This document shows, piece after piece, positions 45,142 to 53,777 of a DNA stretch of 64,000 nt; the stretch's first letter is position 1; the number at the start of each line of letters is the position of its first letter. Position numbers and translations under genes: made by a program. Origin of the DNA: Prosthecobacter debontii (GTDB lineage: Bacteria; Verrucomicrobiota; Verrucomicrobiia; Verrucomicrobiales; Verrucomicrobiaceae); the NCBI GenBank assembly GCA_945860295.1, contig CAMAQH010000004.1, positions 124,001-188,000 of the forward strand, read 5' to 3'. Below the pieces are notes generated by a model. The model was not told where the DNA came from. It saw nothing but the letters and a program-made list of their open reading frames with translations, and searched no databases.

Positions 45142-46620
45142 ATGAACCTCCGCCGTGACCTTCCTGCCTCGCTTGTCGTCTTTCTCGTGGCTGTGCCGCT
45201 ATCGCTGGGCATCGCCTTTGCATCGGGAGCGCCGATCATCGCGGGGCTGATCGGCGCGGTGGTGGGTGGGATTGTCACCGGTTTGCTCGCGGGATCGCCG
45301 CTTCAGGTTTCAGGGCCGGCGGCGGGGCTGACGGTCGTGGTGGCTGGGCTGGTGCATCAGTTTGGCTGGGAAACGATGTGCTTGATTACGGCCTGTGCGG
45401 GAGTGGTGCAGCTTTTGCTCGGCTGGTTCAAAGTGGCACGTGGGGCGCTGATCATCGCGCCAGCGGTCGTTCACGGGATGCTGGCGGGCATCGGCATTTC
45501 CATCGCGCTGGCGCAGATCCATGTCGTGCTCGGTGGTTCGCCGCAGAGTTCGCCTGTGGTGAATCTGCTCGGTATTCCGAAGCAACTCGGCCTGGTGAAT
45601 ACACAGGCGGCGATTCTTGGTTTGCTGACCATTGCGATCCTCATCGTGTGGAAAAGACTGCCGTTCAAAGCCATCCCAGGCCCGCTAGTGGCCGTGGTGT
45701 CGGGCACTGTGGTCTCCATCATCGCGAAGATGGATGTGAAGCGTGTGGATCTGCCGGAGACCTTTGTGCTGACCAAACTCGCCCCGCCGGAGCATTGGGG
45801 GCCGTTTGTGATCGCGGTGCTGACGGTGGCGATTATCGCCAGTATCGAGTCACTGCTGTGTGCGGTGGCCACGGACAAATTGCACAGCGGTGTGCGCTCG
45901 AATCTGGACAAAGAGCTGCGTGCGCAAGGCGTGGGCAATCTCGTCTCCGGTCTGCTCGGCGGTCTGCCGATCACGGGTGTTATCGTGCGCTCATCGGCCA
46001 ACATCATCGCTGGTGGCGCAAGCCGCTGGTCGGCGATTTTTCATGGCTTGTGGGTGCTGATCTTTGCACTGTTTCTCGGCAGCTTGATTGAAAGCATTCC
46101 GCTGGCCGTGCTCGCCGGTTTGCTGGTACATGTCGGTGTGAATCTGGTGAACCTGCATCACATCAAAGAGCTGACGAAGCATAACGAGATCCTCATCTAC
46201 TGGGCCACGGTGCTCGGGGTGACGTGTGTCAATCTTTTGGCCGGTGTCGGCATCGGTTTAGGGCTCAGCGTTTTCTTCCTGCTGCGCCGACTTTCAAACA
46301 CGGATGTCAAAGTCGAGCAGCGTGAAGGTAAATGGCATGTGCGCATCGGCGGCACGCTGACCTTTGCCTCTGTGCCGAGGCTGAATGCAGCGCTTTCGAC
46401 CATCCCTGCCGGTCACCCTGTGGACATTGACCTAGCTGTCGATTTCATCGACCACGCGGCCTTTGAATCGCTGCATGGTTGGCGTCTGAATCACGAGAAG
46501 ACTGGCGGCCATGTCGATCTCGATGAAACGCACGAGGAATGGTACAAGCCTGCTCGTGAAGGCACGCCAAGACGCGGGAAATCGCTGCCGGGTGTGAAGG
46601 CGGGCGAAACAAAGGATTGA
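45142..46620 (+). CDS. SulP family inorganic anion transporter with STAS domain
   Basis: A permease of 492 residues. The opening LVVFLVAVPLSLGIAFASGA, QVSGPAAGLTVVVAGL, and NLVSGLLGGLPITGVIVRSS match the bicarbonate/sulfate SulP permease pattern and closely parallel the transporter part at 31425-33701. About 11-13 membrane helices are followed by a short STAS-like tail (HVRIGGTLTFASVPRLNAAL). No carbonic anhydrase domain is present. Anion specificity (bicarbonate or sulfate) cannot be read directly. Likely read with or near the LysR gene upstream. Confidence 0.9.
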   Translation: MNLRRDLPASLVVFLVAVPLSLGIAFASGAPIIAGLIGAVVGGIVTGLLAGSPLQVSGPAAGLTVVVAGLVHQFGWETMCLITACAGVVQLLLGWFKVARGALIIAPAVVHGMLAGIGISIALAQIHVVLGGSPQSSPVVNLLGIPKQLGLVNTQAAILGLLTIAILIVWKRLPFKAIPGPLVAVVSGTVVSIIAKMDVKRVDLPETFVLTKLAPPEHWGPFVIAVLTVAIIASIESLLCAVATDKLHSGVRSNLDKELRAQGVGNLVSGLLGGLPITGVIVRSSANIIAGGASRWSAIFHGLWVLIFALFLGSLIESIPLAVLAGLLVHVGVNLVNLHHIKELTKHNEILIYWATVLGVTCVNLLAGVGIGLGLSVFFLLRRLSNTDVKVEQREGKWHVRIGGTLTFASVPRLNAALSTIPAGHPVDIDLAVDFIDHAAFESLHGWRLNHEKTGGHVDLDETHEEWYKPAREGTPRRGKSLPGVKAGETKD

Positions 46621-46652
46621 TGGCGCACATTATTCCGTGCTAGTCTGTCGGC

Positions 46653-46958
46653 ATGACTATGATCCTGTCCCAAGACATCGTGAGTATGACCGACTTCGCC
46701 CGTGGGACGAAGGAACACCTGGCTGAAATCACCAAGCACAACCGGCCCCGCGTGCTGACGCAGAATGGGAAAGCGGCGGCAGTGGTGCTGTCAGTGGCGT
46801 GCTACGAAGAGATCGCTCACCAAGCGGAGGAGTATCGACTGGACTTGGAGCTGAAGGCAGCGCTGGAGGCTTATGATCGTGGTGATCGGGGGCGTCCGCT
46901 GGACGTGGCCTTCGCAGATCTTCGTCAGAAACACTTCAAGCCCAAGAAAGCGAAGTGA
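46653..46958 (+). CDS. Phd/YefM-type antitoxin
   Basis: A 101-residue antitoxin. MTDFARGTKEHLAEI followed by RPRVLTQNGKAAAVVLSVA is the classical Phd/YefM N-terminal DNA-binding fold, and the C-terminus is charged and probably disordered. The gene is separated from SulP by 32 bp and overlaps the toxin start by 4 bp (GTGA). The antitoxin would repress its own promoter and neutralise the partner. The partner gene is frameshifted, so the antitoxin may be a solitary regulator. Confidence 0.85.
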   Translation: MTMILSQDIVSMTDFARGTKEHLAEITKHNRPRVLTQNGKAAAVVLSVACYEEIAHQAEEYRLDLELKAALEAYDRGDRGRPLDVAFADLRQKHFKPKKAK

Positions 46959-47312
46959 GCTACACGGTCAAACAAGCAGCCTCAGCTGACGCGAGCATCG
47001 CGGATCAAGTCGCGTGGTATCAGGCCGACGAGCGGCGCGGCGGCACAGTCCTAGCAGAACGTTGGTTTTCTGCACCGTACCTTGCGCTGGCCACTTTGGC
47101 TGGATCGCCCACACGGTATGGTTTCGCACCCCGAGAATGGCCAATGGCTACCTCACTTGGCGATTCGCCAGATGCTCTTTCGTCCGTGGAAGTCCGGCGT
47201 CGGCTGGCGGGTGCTTTACACGGTGGATGAAGCGGCAAAGCAAGTCACGGTGCTGCAAATCCGGCATGAGCATCGGCGCTGGATGTTCGAGGCTGAAGAG
47301 GCCGATTGGTGA
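46955..47312 (+). pseudogene. frameshifted RelE/ParE-family toxin gene
   Basis: A GTG start overlaps the antitoxin stop. The first frame reads YTVKQAASADASIADQVAWY and LAGSPTRYGFAP; the second frame, from about 47130, continues with ENGQWLPHLAIRQMLFRPW, VGWRVLYTVDEAAKQVTVLQ and HEHRRW. Together they make a normal 118-residue RelE/ParE-like toxin. The shift falls at a C-run (47129-47132) where CCC would keep frame. It is either a loss-of-function insertion or a homopolymer sequencing error. As shown the toxin would be truncated to 91 residues and probably inactive. Confidence 0.78.
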
Positions 47313-47407
47313 ATCAAGGCCACCCCCTTGCAGGGTCATATTATACCCCGCCAAGGCTATGGGAGAGTGACGGTGAATGAGGCTATGCATGAGGCATAAC
47401 TCCTCAC

Positions 47408-49249
47408 ATGTCTCACGCTGCCGAACCCGCCCTCGTACATCCGACTACAGCCTCGGTGGTTGATTACCATCCGCACCCGCCGAAGCGTAAGAAGCCGCTG
47501 GCGAGTGATCTGCTCATCGCGGAAAAGGCCAAGAAGCCAGCGATCTTCACGCTCGACAATCTGCGGCGCGACGCACTCGCAGGTTCGATCACGGGCCTCA
47601 TCGCGGTGCCGCTGACGGTGGGCATCTGCCTGATGTCGGAGTATCCGATCGAAACCGGTCTGATGACCGTGCTGTTCGCCTGTGTGGTCAGTTTCATCAC
47701 GTTTTTATTCCGTCCAGGAAACTACGTCGGTGTTCCCGGCGTGGCAGCAGGACTTGCGCCTGTGCTGGCGATGAGCGTGCATAAATTTGGCATGGAGAAC
47801 ATGCCTTTCCTGATCTTCCTCACTTCACTTTCACAGGCCGTCGCGTGGAAGTTTAACCTCCAGCGCTTCATTCTGAAAGCCATCCCCGCTTACCTCATCG
47901 AAGGTTTGCTCGCGGGCATCGGCCTGAAGATCGCGCTGAAATTTCTGCCCTACACCTATGGCATCCTACATGAGGCCCACGGTGGCGAATGGCTGAGCAT
48001 GGAGCGCATCGAAATGATCGGTCTGTCTCTCGGCGCACTCGCGCTTTTCCTGCACCTCTTTGGCAAGTACAAGGCCAAATACCCGGCCGTCCCGTATGTC
48101 ACGGTCATCGTCGTGGGCATCGTGGCGGGCATCTATTTGAAGCTGCCGATGCTGCACATCGAACACACGCCGATCAAGCTGGCGCTGCCCTTACCTGACT
48201 TTGCAAAAATCCCGCCCGCCATGCTGATGGAGATCATCGGCTACGCGCTCATGCTCTCTCTCATCGACGTGATCGAGCAGGTCACCAGCAACTCAGCCAT
48301 CGAGAAACTCGATCCGCTGGGACGCCCCGCGAACACGAACAACAGTCTGCTTGCCATCTGGATTGCGAACATGGGCTCCAGCTTCTTCGGTGGCATGACC
48401 AACCTTGACGGCCTAGCCAAAAGCGCCACGAACGCTCTTGCTGGTGCCGTCACGAAGATGTCGAACATCTTCACCGGAGTCGTTCTTCTCGTCTTCATTC
48501 TCGAACCGCATCTGTTGGAGCATCTGCCTTATTTCTCACTCGCGGTGCTCATGATTTTCACTGGTTGGAAGATGATTGCCGGACTCGTGCATGTGGCTTC
48601 TCACGGCAGCTACGCCCTCTTGTTGGCGCTCTTTTGTGGCATCCTCACCTACACAGAAGGCATCTTTGAGGGGCTGATCGTCGTGCTCATGCTGCATCTG
48701 TTCATCAACTTCGTGATCTTCAGGCATGAGCACATCCCACTGATCGAGATTCTGAAAAAGTTTGCCCATAAGTTCGGTGACGAAATCGATCCGCGTAGCA
48801 CAGACACCATGCGCGTTCACAAGGACAAGCAGATCGGCGGCCTGCGCTACAGCACCATCAGCCACAATGCCGCTGAGAAGAAAAACCTCACCGACTTTAT
48901 CAACGACTGGGCCTTTGGCATCAATAATCACAGTATGTCCGCCGTCGTCGGCTGCTATGACATCAACGGCCTGCTCTGGGGCACCTTCGCCAAGGAACTG
49001 CGTGAAGGACACCACAAGATCAAAGGCTACTTCGAGCATCTCTTTGAGCTAGAAGACGTGCATGTGAAGTTCGAAACCGGCGAGGTGCGCCAATACAAGG
49101 ACATCTACATCCAGTCCGGCAAATACGTCTTCACCTTCAAGCGCAAGAAAGAGATCATCAGCGTGCCGGCCCGTTACTCCTTCGTCTGCAAAAAGGAAAA
49201 GACCGGCTGGTTCATCCTCGAGCATCACTCCTCCGAATTCCCCGCCTGA
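47408..49249 (+). CDS. SulP family transporter with C-terminal NTF2-like domain
   Basis: A 613-residue protein. A basic His/Pro-rich N-terminal tail precedes a SulP permease from about 55 (LRRDALAGSITGLIAVPLTV, GVPGVAAGLAPVLAMS, NMGSSFFGGMTNLDGLAKSA). The usual SulP STAS tail is replaced, from about 490, by a region (NDWAFGINNHSMSAVVGCYD, LWGTFAKELREGHHKIKGYF) that fits the SnoaL/NTF2-like alpha-beta barrel used in DUF4440-type proteins. The tail could bind a small ligand and regulate transport. It lies 46 bp before the SPFH gene. Confidence 0.86.
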   Translation: MSHAAEPALVHPTTASVVDYHPHPPKRKKPLASDLLIAEKAKKPAIFTLDNLRRDALAGSITGLIAVPLTVGICLMSEYPIETGLMTVLFACVVSFITFLFRPGNYVGVPGVAAGLAPVLAMSVHKFGMENMPFLIFLTSLSQAVAWKFNLQRFILKAIPAYLIEGLLAGIGLKIALKFLPYTYGILHEAHGGEWLSMERIEMIGLSLGALALFLHLFGKYKAKYPAVPYVTVIVVGIVAGIYLKLPMLHIEHTPIKLALPLPDFAKIPPAMLMEIIGYALMLSLIDVIEQVTSNSAIEKLDPLGRPANTNNSLLAIWIANMGSSFFGGMTNLDGLAKSATNALAGAVTKMSNIFTGVVLLVFILEPHLLEHLPYFSLAVLMIFTGWKMIAGLVHVASHGSYALLLALFCGILTYTEGIFEGLIVVLMLHLFINFVIFRHEHIPLIEILKKFAHKFGDEIDPRSTDTMRVHKDKQIGGLRYSTISHNAAEKKNLTDFINDWAFGINNHSMSAVVGCYDINGLLWGTFAKELREGHHKIKGYFEHLFELEDVHVKFETGEVRQYKDIYIQSGKYVFTFKRKKEIISVPARYSFVCKKEKTGWFILEHHSSEFPA

Positions 49250-49295
49250 TTTCATCACCCCGTTCACATTTCACAAACAAACCAAACCCAACTCT

Positions 49296-50225
49296 ATGAT
49301 CCCCGTCGCCGTCATCCTAATCGTTCTCATCATCCTCAGCTCCTCTGTCATCAAGCAGGGCCATGTGGGAGTCGTCACCCGCTTCGGCAAATACCAGCGC
49401 CTCATGCTTCCAGGCCTGAACTTCAAGCTGCCGTTGCTTGAAGGCGTCTTCAAGAGCATCTCCACGCAGAATCAGTCCATCGAACTCGAGTTCGAGGCCA
49501 TCTCGCTCGACCAAGCCTACGTGAACTTCAAATCACTCATCGTGTACTCCGCACAGGACGCTGGTGAAGAAACGATCAAGAAGATCGCCTTCCGCTTCAT
49601 TGACGAAAAGAGCTTCATGCAGACCCTCGTTCGCAGTGTCGAAGGCAGTATCCGCTCCTATGTGGCGAACAAGAAGCAGGCCGAAATTCTCGTCCTGCGC
49701 TCCGAGATCATCGGTGCGGTGAAGGATCATCTCGAAGAAGCCCTCAACAGTTGGGGCTTCCACCTACTCGACCTTCAGATCAACGACATCTCCTTTGACG
49801 AAGCCATTATGCGTTCCATGTCGCAGGTCGTTTCTAGCAACAACATGAAGATGGCCGCCGAGAACGAAGCCCAAGCGCAATACCTCATCAAGACACGCAG
49901 CGCCGAGGCTGAAGCACGCGCCATTCGCGTCAAAGCCGAAGCCGAAAAAGAAGCCTCCGAACTCAAAGGTGCCGGCAACGCCCGCTTCCGCGAGCAAGTC
50001 GCCGAAGGTCTCGCCAATGCTGGCAAAACCATGCAGGCAGGCGATGTGCCTCCCGGCTTCATGCTCTTCACCATGTGGCTTGATGGCATGAAATACATTT
50101 CCGAGCACGGCAAAGGCAACGTCATGTTTTTCGACGGTTCCAATGAAGGCATGGAGCGCACCATCAAGCAGATGCAGGCACTCAAGACCCTCGACAAACG
50201 CTCGCTGGAAGGCGCTGGGCATTGA
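49296..50225 (+). CDS. SPFH/Band 7 membrane protein (prohibitin/HflC-like)
   Basis: A 309-residue protein with one N-terminal membrane helix (MIPVAVILIVLIILSSSVI), the SPFH/Band 7 domain from about 20 (VGVVTRFGKYQRLMLPGLNF) to about 190, and a coiled-coil heavy in Ala/Glu (SAEAEARAIRVKAEAEKEAS). Such proteins oligomerise into membrane microdomain scaffolds and often accompany proteases or transporters. It follows the SulP-NTF2 gene by 46 bp on the same strand, so a shared complex in the inner membrane is plausible. Confidence 0.9.
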   Translation: MIPVAVILIVLIILSSSVIKQGHVGVVTRFGKYQRLMLPGLNFKLPLLEGVFKSISTQNQSIELEFEAISLDQAYVNFKSLIVYSAQDAGEETIKKIAFRFIDEKSFMQTLVRSVEGSIRSYVANKKQAEILVLRSEIIGAVKDHLEEALNSWGFHLLDLQINDISFDEAIMRSMSQVVSSNNMKMAAENEAQAQYLIKTRSAEAEARAIRVKAEAEKEASELKGAGNARFREQVAEGLANAGKTMQAGDVPPGFMLFTMWLDGMKYISEHGKGNVMFFDGSNEGMERTIKQMQALKTLDKRSLEGAGH

Positions 50226-50241
50226 TTTGAATGATTGCCTT

Positions 50242-50262
50242 GAGCCCGAAATGATCGGGTTC
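50242..50262 (+). other. short hairpin after the SPFH gene
   Basis: GAGCCCGA and TCGGGTTC pair over 8 bp with a G-U wobble and a 5-nt loop, 16 bp after the SPFH stop codon. No U-run follows, so it is not a classical terminator, but it may stabilise the upstream message or be part of a Rho-dependent end. Confidence 0.35.
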
Positions 50263-50275
50263 ATAATGGGGTCAG

Positions 50276-50796
50276 ATGCAAGCCCGCGCGGATATTTTAA
50301 CGCGCGCCGAAAGGCGTGGAGAGATGAGGTTTTTCCTCATCGGCGGTCGCTCCTTGGAAGCGCATGGGCTTGTGCGCTTCACCAAGGATGTCGATTTCCT
50401 GGTGGCGACGAATGACATCCCCGTGATCAGCAAGATCCTCGCCGATACAGGCTATGAAAAGTCTGCTGAAACGGCGATCTTCTCACGCTGGAAGCACCCG
50501 TCCATGATGATGTAATGTATGTGAAGCCGGAGACTTTTGAGAAGCTGCTGGAGGGTAGTAAGCAGTTCGAGATCGGTCATGTGAGCTTGCGAGTGCCGAG
50601 TGTGCCAAGTCTCATCGCACTCAAATTGCACGCCATGCGCAGCAACGAAGAACGTCTCGAAAAAGATGGGCGTGATGTGGCCGAACTCTTAAAACTCAAC
50701 GCCGGCGCGATTGACAAAGCGGGCCTGGAGGCGCTTTTTACCAAGTTCGGCTGTTCACACCTGTTTCCTCAATACTGCCATCTCGTCAGCCCATGA
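50276..50796 (+). pseudogene. nucleotidyltransferase (MNT/AbiEii-like) gene split by a frameshift
   Basis: The first part (50276-50515) carries the catalytic pattern LIGGRSLEAHGLVRFTKDVD, i.e. GG-S followed by T-DVD metal ligands. The second (50515-50796) carries MYVKPETFEKLL, SLIALKLHAMRSNEERLEKD, typical of the same family's C-terminal helices. The stop of the first and ATG of the second share bases (TAATG). The frame just before the second ATG reads HDDVMYVKP, which would continue the protein after HPS, so a one-base indel near 50498-50503 is the simplest explanation. Coupled translation of two halves is the alternative. Confidence 0.7.
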
Positions 50797-50972
50797 CTCC
50801 TGCATACCTCGAACTCGATCTGCCGGTGGTCACCGAATGGCTGCCGGAAAATGACCGCCTTTCAGCAGGTGAGAATGATGCCTGGATTAAGCGTGAGCAG
50901 GCCTTGCGATGGATGCCTGGCGAGGATCGTGGATCACCGCTCCCTGTGGGTGAGATGTTCTCACTCGATTGA
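50793..50972 (+). CDS. small 59-residue protein downstream of the nucleotidyltransferase
   Basis: An ATG at 50793 overlaps the preceding stop in ATGA, and the frame runs 59 codons to the TGA at 50970-50972. The product opens MTPAYLELDLPVVTEWLPEN and contains NDAWIKREQALRWM. It is acidic, rich in Trp and Glu, with no signal peptide. Its coupling to a nucleotidyltransferase gene suggests a cognate partner of a small two-gene module (nucleotidyltransferase plus helical partner), but the family is not recognised. Confidence 0.5.
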   Translation: MTPAYLELDLPVVTEWLPENDRLSAGENDAWIKREQALRWMPGEDRGSPLPVGEMFSLD

Positions 50973-51074
50973 GACTCTAGCATCCCCTCCGCACGAGCGT
51001 GTCAAAAGAGCCTGCACAGGCGATGGTGTAATCAGCGTCATGCTGGTATGATGCGTATCCATTCGCCCCAACCG

Positions 51075-51803
51075 ATGAACAAGTTTTTCACGATCCTCCT
51101 CGCTGCCGTTTCCATGCTGTCATGTGCCACGGCTGCCGATCAACATGCCGACAACTACAACCTCTGGCTGAACTATGTCGGGGATCATCCGCTCTTCAAT
51201 TCTCCCTGGGGACTTCATCTCGAGATCCAAAACCGTCGTGAAGACTGGGGAGATGAATGGCAGCAGCTCCTCATCCGGCCTGGCATCAACTACACCATCA
51301 GCCCCACCGTCACCGTGAGCGCGGGCTATGGCTATGTGAAGACCTATCCGTATGGGGAGCTGCCTGTCGTCCATGAGTTCGATGAGCACCGCGCGTGGGA
51401 ACAAGTGATCTATAAAATGAATCTCCTGGGCCTAGAGTGGCAGCACCGTCTGCGTCTGGAACAGCGCTGGATCGAGGAGCAGGACAAAGCTGGGAACACC
51501 ACCAACTGGCGTGGTGAAAACCGCCTGCGCTACATGCTGCGCACGAACATCCCACTCACACAGGACAAGAAGTTCTATCTCGCCATTTGGGATGAAGTGT
51601 TCCTGAACTTCGGCGGCAATATCCTGAAGAATAACTTCGATCAAAACCGCGCTTTTATCGGCATCGGACGCAAGCTGACGCCGACGACAAGATTGGAAGT
51701 CGGATTCATGGAGCAGACGATCCAGCGCCGTGGTGGAGACAAGTGGGAGGCGAATCACACGGCCAGCGTTTGGCTGATATCGAACTGGCCGTTTGGGAAG
51801 TGA
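51075..51803 (+). CDS. DUF2490 outer-membrane-like protein
   Basis: A protein of 242 residues from the ATG at 51075, which starts the signal peptide MNKFFTILLAAVSMLSCATA; earlier in-frame ATGs add up to nine residues. The mature part alternates beta strands with WLNYVGDHPLFNSPWGLHLE, WQHRLRLEQRW and RGENRLRYMLR, a pattern of DUF2490 barrels seen in Bacteroidetes and Verrucomicrobia. It ends SVWLISNWPFGK. Function unknown; probably an outer-membrane barrel. It converges on the histidine kinase gene with no intervening bases. Confidence 0.75.
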   Translation: MNKFFTILLAAVSMLSCATAADQHADNYNLWLNYVGDHPLFNSPWGLHLEIQNRREDWGDEWQQLLIRPGINYTISPTVTVSAGYGYVKTYPYGELPVVHEFDEHRAWEQVIYKMNLLGLEWQHRLRLEQRWIEEQDKAGNTTNWRGENRLRYMLRTNIPLTQDKKFYLAIWDEVFLNFGGNILKNNFDQNRAFIGIGRKLTPTTRLEVGFMEQTIQRRGGDKWEANHTASVWLISNWPFGK

Positions 51804-53123
51804 TCAGGCCTCTGGCTCGACCAAGCGCAGAGGTGCTTCGACGACGATGCGCAGACCGTTCGACTGCACGGATTGAAGATCGAGAGTACCGCCACATTCG
51901 CGGGCGCGCGCGCTCATGCCGATGAGGCCCAGGCTGGCTGGCGACTCTTGACGATCTGGAGAAAGCCCACAGCCATTGTCGTGAATGGTGAGGCGGACGA
52001 TGGCGACTTCGGCTTCGAGCTTGACTCGTACTTTCGTGGCTTGCGAATGACGGGCGATGTTAGTCAGTGCCTCCTGCGCGATGCGGAAGAGGTGCGTCTC
52101 CATCTCGCTTTGCAGACGCCCTGCGAGGTAGGATTCATAGTCGATCTTGATGCGAGTTCGCTGCTCGAATTTCTCTGTGATCCAACGCAGGCCGGCATCG
52201 AGACCGAAGTCATCGAGGATCACGGGACGCAGCAATTGAGAAAGCTCGCGCACGTTGGCGATGGCTTCATCGACGAGCTGCACGCAGTCGGCGCGGCGTT
52301 CGAGCAGATCGTCCTGGCTTTTGGAGGTCAGATTCGCACGCACGGCGGCGAGCGACTGGCCGAGTTCGTCGTGCAGCTCATGCGAGAAGCGGCGCGCGGT
52401 TTCCTCCTGCGTTTGCAGCATGTGCCAGGACACGCGATTCAGCTCGTCTCTCTGCCACTCGATGCGGCGGATGCTGTGGCGCACGAAGAAAATCGTCGCG
52501 GCAGCACAGAGAGCGGCGAGAACAAGGCATGAGCCAAGCAGCAGGGCGGATTCATCGGCGAGATCACGTGACTGCTGCTCGATTTTTTGATCTGACTCCG
52601 CCAGATGCCGCGCGCTATCCGCTAGCAGTTCATCGGTCAGTTTTACAACATTATCATGAGTGTCGAAGAGGCTGCTGATGATCTGCTCTGAGATCGGATC
52701 GTCTTGATCAAGGGCCTGGCGTGCCTGATTCGAAAAACTTCTGGCCGTGGTTTCCAGCTCCTTCCACATTTTTGCCCTGGCCGTTTGCCGCGCATCCAAG
52801 GCCAGCCGGGCCAGCGTTTGGTCCGCCTCGCCCAGTTCACGCATCAGCGCCGAGCGATCAAGGGTTTGATGCGTGCGGACGAGGCGATGCAGCACCTCGG
52901 TGAGCGTGTTCTCCTCCACCTGCACTTCATGCATGAGGCGTGCGATGAGGAGTTGCTCCTTCACCAGCACCGCAGCGCTGCTGCGGATGGCGCGCGTGTC
53001 ACGCACGGCGACCAGGCCTGCGAGCCCCAGCAGGATCACCACCAGGCCAAAGCCGAGCACGAGCCCCCACAAGACGGTGCGCTGGGTGATGCGTCGTGTG
53101 AAGGGGTGGTTGCCGGAGAACAT
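51804..53123 (-). CDS. sensor histidine kinase, NarX/DegS type
   Basis: A 439-residue kinase. An N-terminal membrane segment (TVLWGLVLGFGLVVILLGLA), a periplasmic or helical region with long coiled stretches (about 50-190), a second membrane segment near 195-215, then the HisKA_3 phosphoacceptor ARRFSHELHDELGQSLAAV (about 242-260) and an ATPase domain (LGLIGMSARARECGG, DNGCGLSP). It is the last gene of a leftward operon and is 9 bp after the NarL-type regulator gene, its expected partner. Confidence 0.9.
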   Translation of the reverse strand: MFSGNHPFTRRITQRTVLWGLVLGFGLVVILLGLAGLVAVRDTRAIRSSAAVLVKEQLLIARLMHEVQVEENTLTEVLHRLVRTHQTLDRSALMRELGEADQTLARLALDARQTARAKMWKELETTARSFSNQARQALDQDDPISEQIISSLFDTHDNVVKLTDELLADSARHLAESDQKIEQQSRDLADESALLLGSCLVLAALCAAATIFFVRHSIRRIEWQRDELNRVSWHMLQTQEETARRFSHELHDELGQSLAAVRANLTSKSQDDLLERRADCVQLVDEAIANVRELSQLLRPVILDDFGLDAGLRWITEKFEQRTRIKIDYESYLAGRLQSEMETHLFRIAQEALTNIARHSQATKVRVKLEAEVAIVRLTIHDNGCGLSPDRQESPASLGLIGMSARARECGGTLDLQSVQSNGLRIVVEAPLRLVEPEA

Positions 53124-53132
53124 GACACATGC

Positions 53133-53774
53133 TCAATCAATGAGGCCGTTACGAACGGCAAAACGCACCAGTTCGCCGACGCTGTGCAGATTCAGCTTTT
53201 CCATAATGCGTCCGCGATGAGCTTCGACGGTGTAAACACTGAGATTGAGTCCGTTGGCGATGTCCTTGTTGGTCTTGCTCTCGGCGATGAGTTGCAGCAC
53301 TTCACGCTCGCGTGTGGAAAGCAGGTCGATGGGATTGGTGACGTGTTTGCGGTAGTCGTCGAGCACCGCGTCGCTTACTTCAGGACTCAGGTAGCCTTTA
53401 CCAATGGCTACAGCGCGCACGGCGTTGAGGAAGTCTGTCTCACTGCTGTCTTTGAGCAGATAGCCTTTGGCTCCGGCGCGCAAGATCTCACGGACATAGA
53501 CGGAGTCCTTGTGCATGGAGAGCGCGAGCACGCGCGTCTTGGGTGAAACTTTGGCGAGCCTGCGTGTGGCCTCGATGCCGTTGAGTTCTGGCATGGTGAC
53601 ATCCATCACGCACACATCGGGTTGGAGTTGCTCGGCTTTTTCTACAGCTTCGCGTCCATTGGCTACCTCGGCCACGACTTCCATGTCCCATTGGGCGGCG
53701 AGTATCATTCGGAATCCCCGGCGCACGACCGCATGATCGTCGGCGAGCATGATGGTGGTCAGCTTGGTTGCCAT
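53133..53774 (-). CDS. NarL/FixJ-family response regulator
   Basis: A response regulator of 213 residues. Receiver: ADDHAVVRRG near 11-20 with the acidic pair, phosphoacceptor D58 in CVMDVTMPELNG, and the switch lysine in AGAKGYLLKDSS. Output: a LuxR-type helix-turn-helix with LSTREREVLQLIAESKTNKD and LNLSVYTVEAHRGRIMEKL. It is encoded 3 bp after the SUMF1 protein gene and 9 bp before the kinase gene, so the four genes 51804-56967 are probably one transcript and the SUMF1/pseudokinase protein may be linked to this pathway. Confidence 0.93.
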   Translation of the reverse strand: MATKLTTIMLADDHAVVRRGFRMILAAQWDMEVVAEVANGREAVEKAEQLQPDVCVMDVTMPELNGIEATRRLAKVSPKTRVLALSMHKDSVYVREILRAGAKGYLLKDSSETDFLNAVRAVAIGKGYLSPEVSDAVLDDYRKHVTNPIDLLSTREREVLQLIAESKTNKDIANGLNLSVYTVEAHRGRIMEKLNLHSVGELVRFAVRNGLID

Positions 53775-53777
53775 CTG

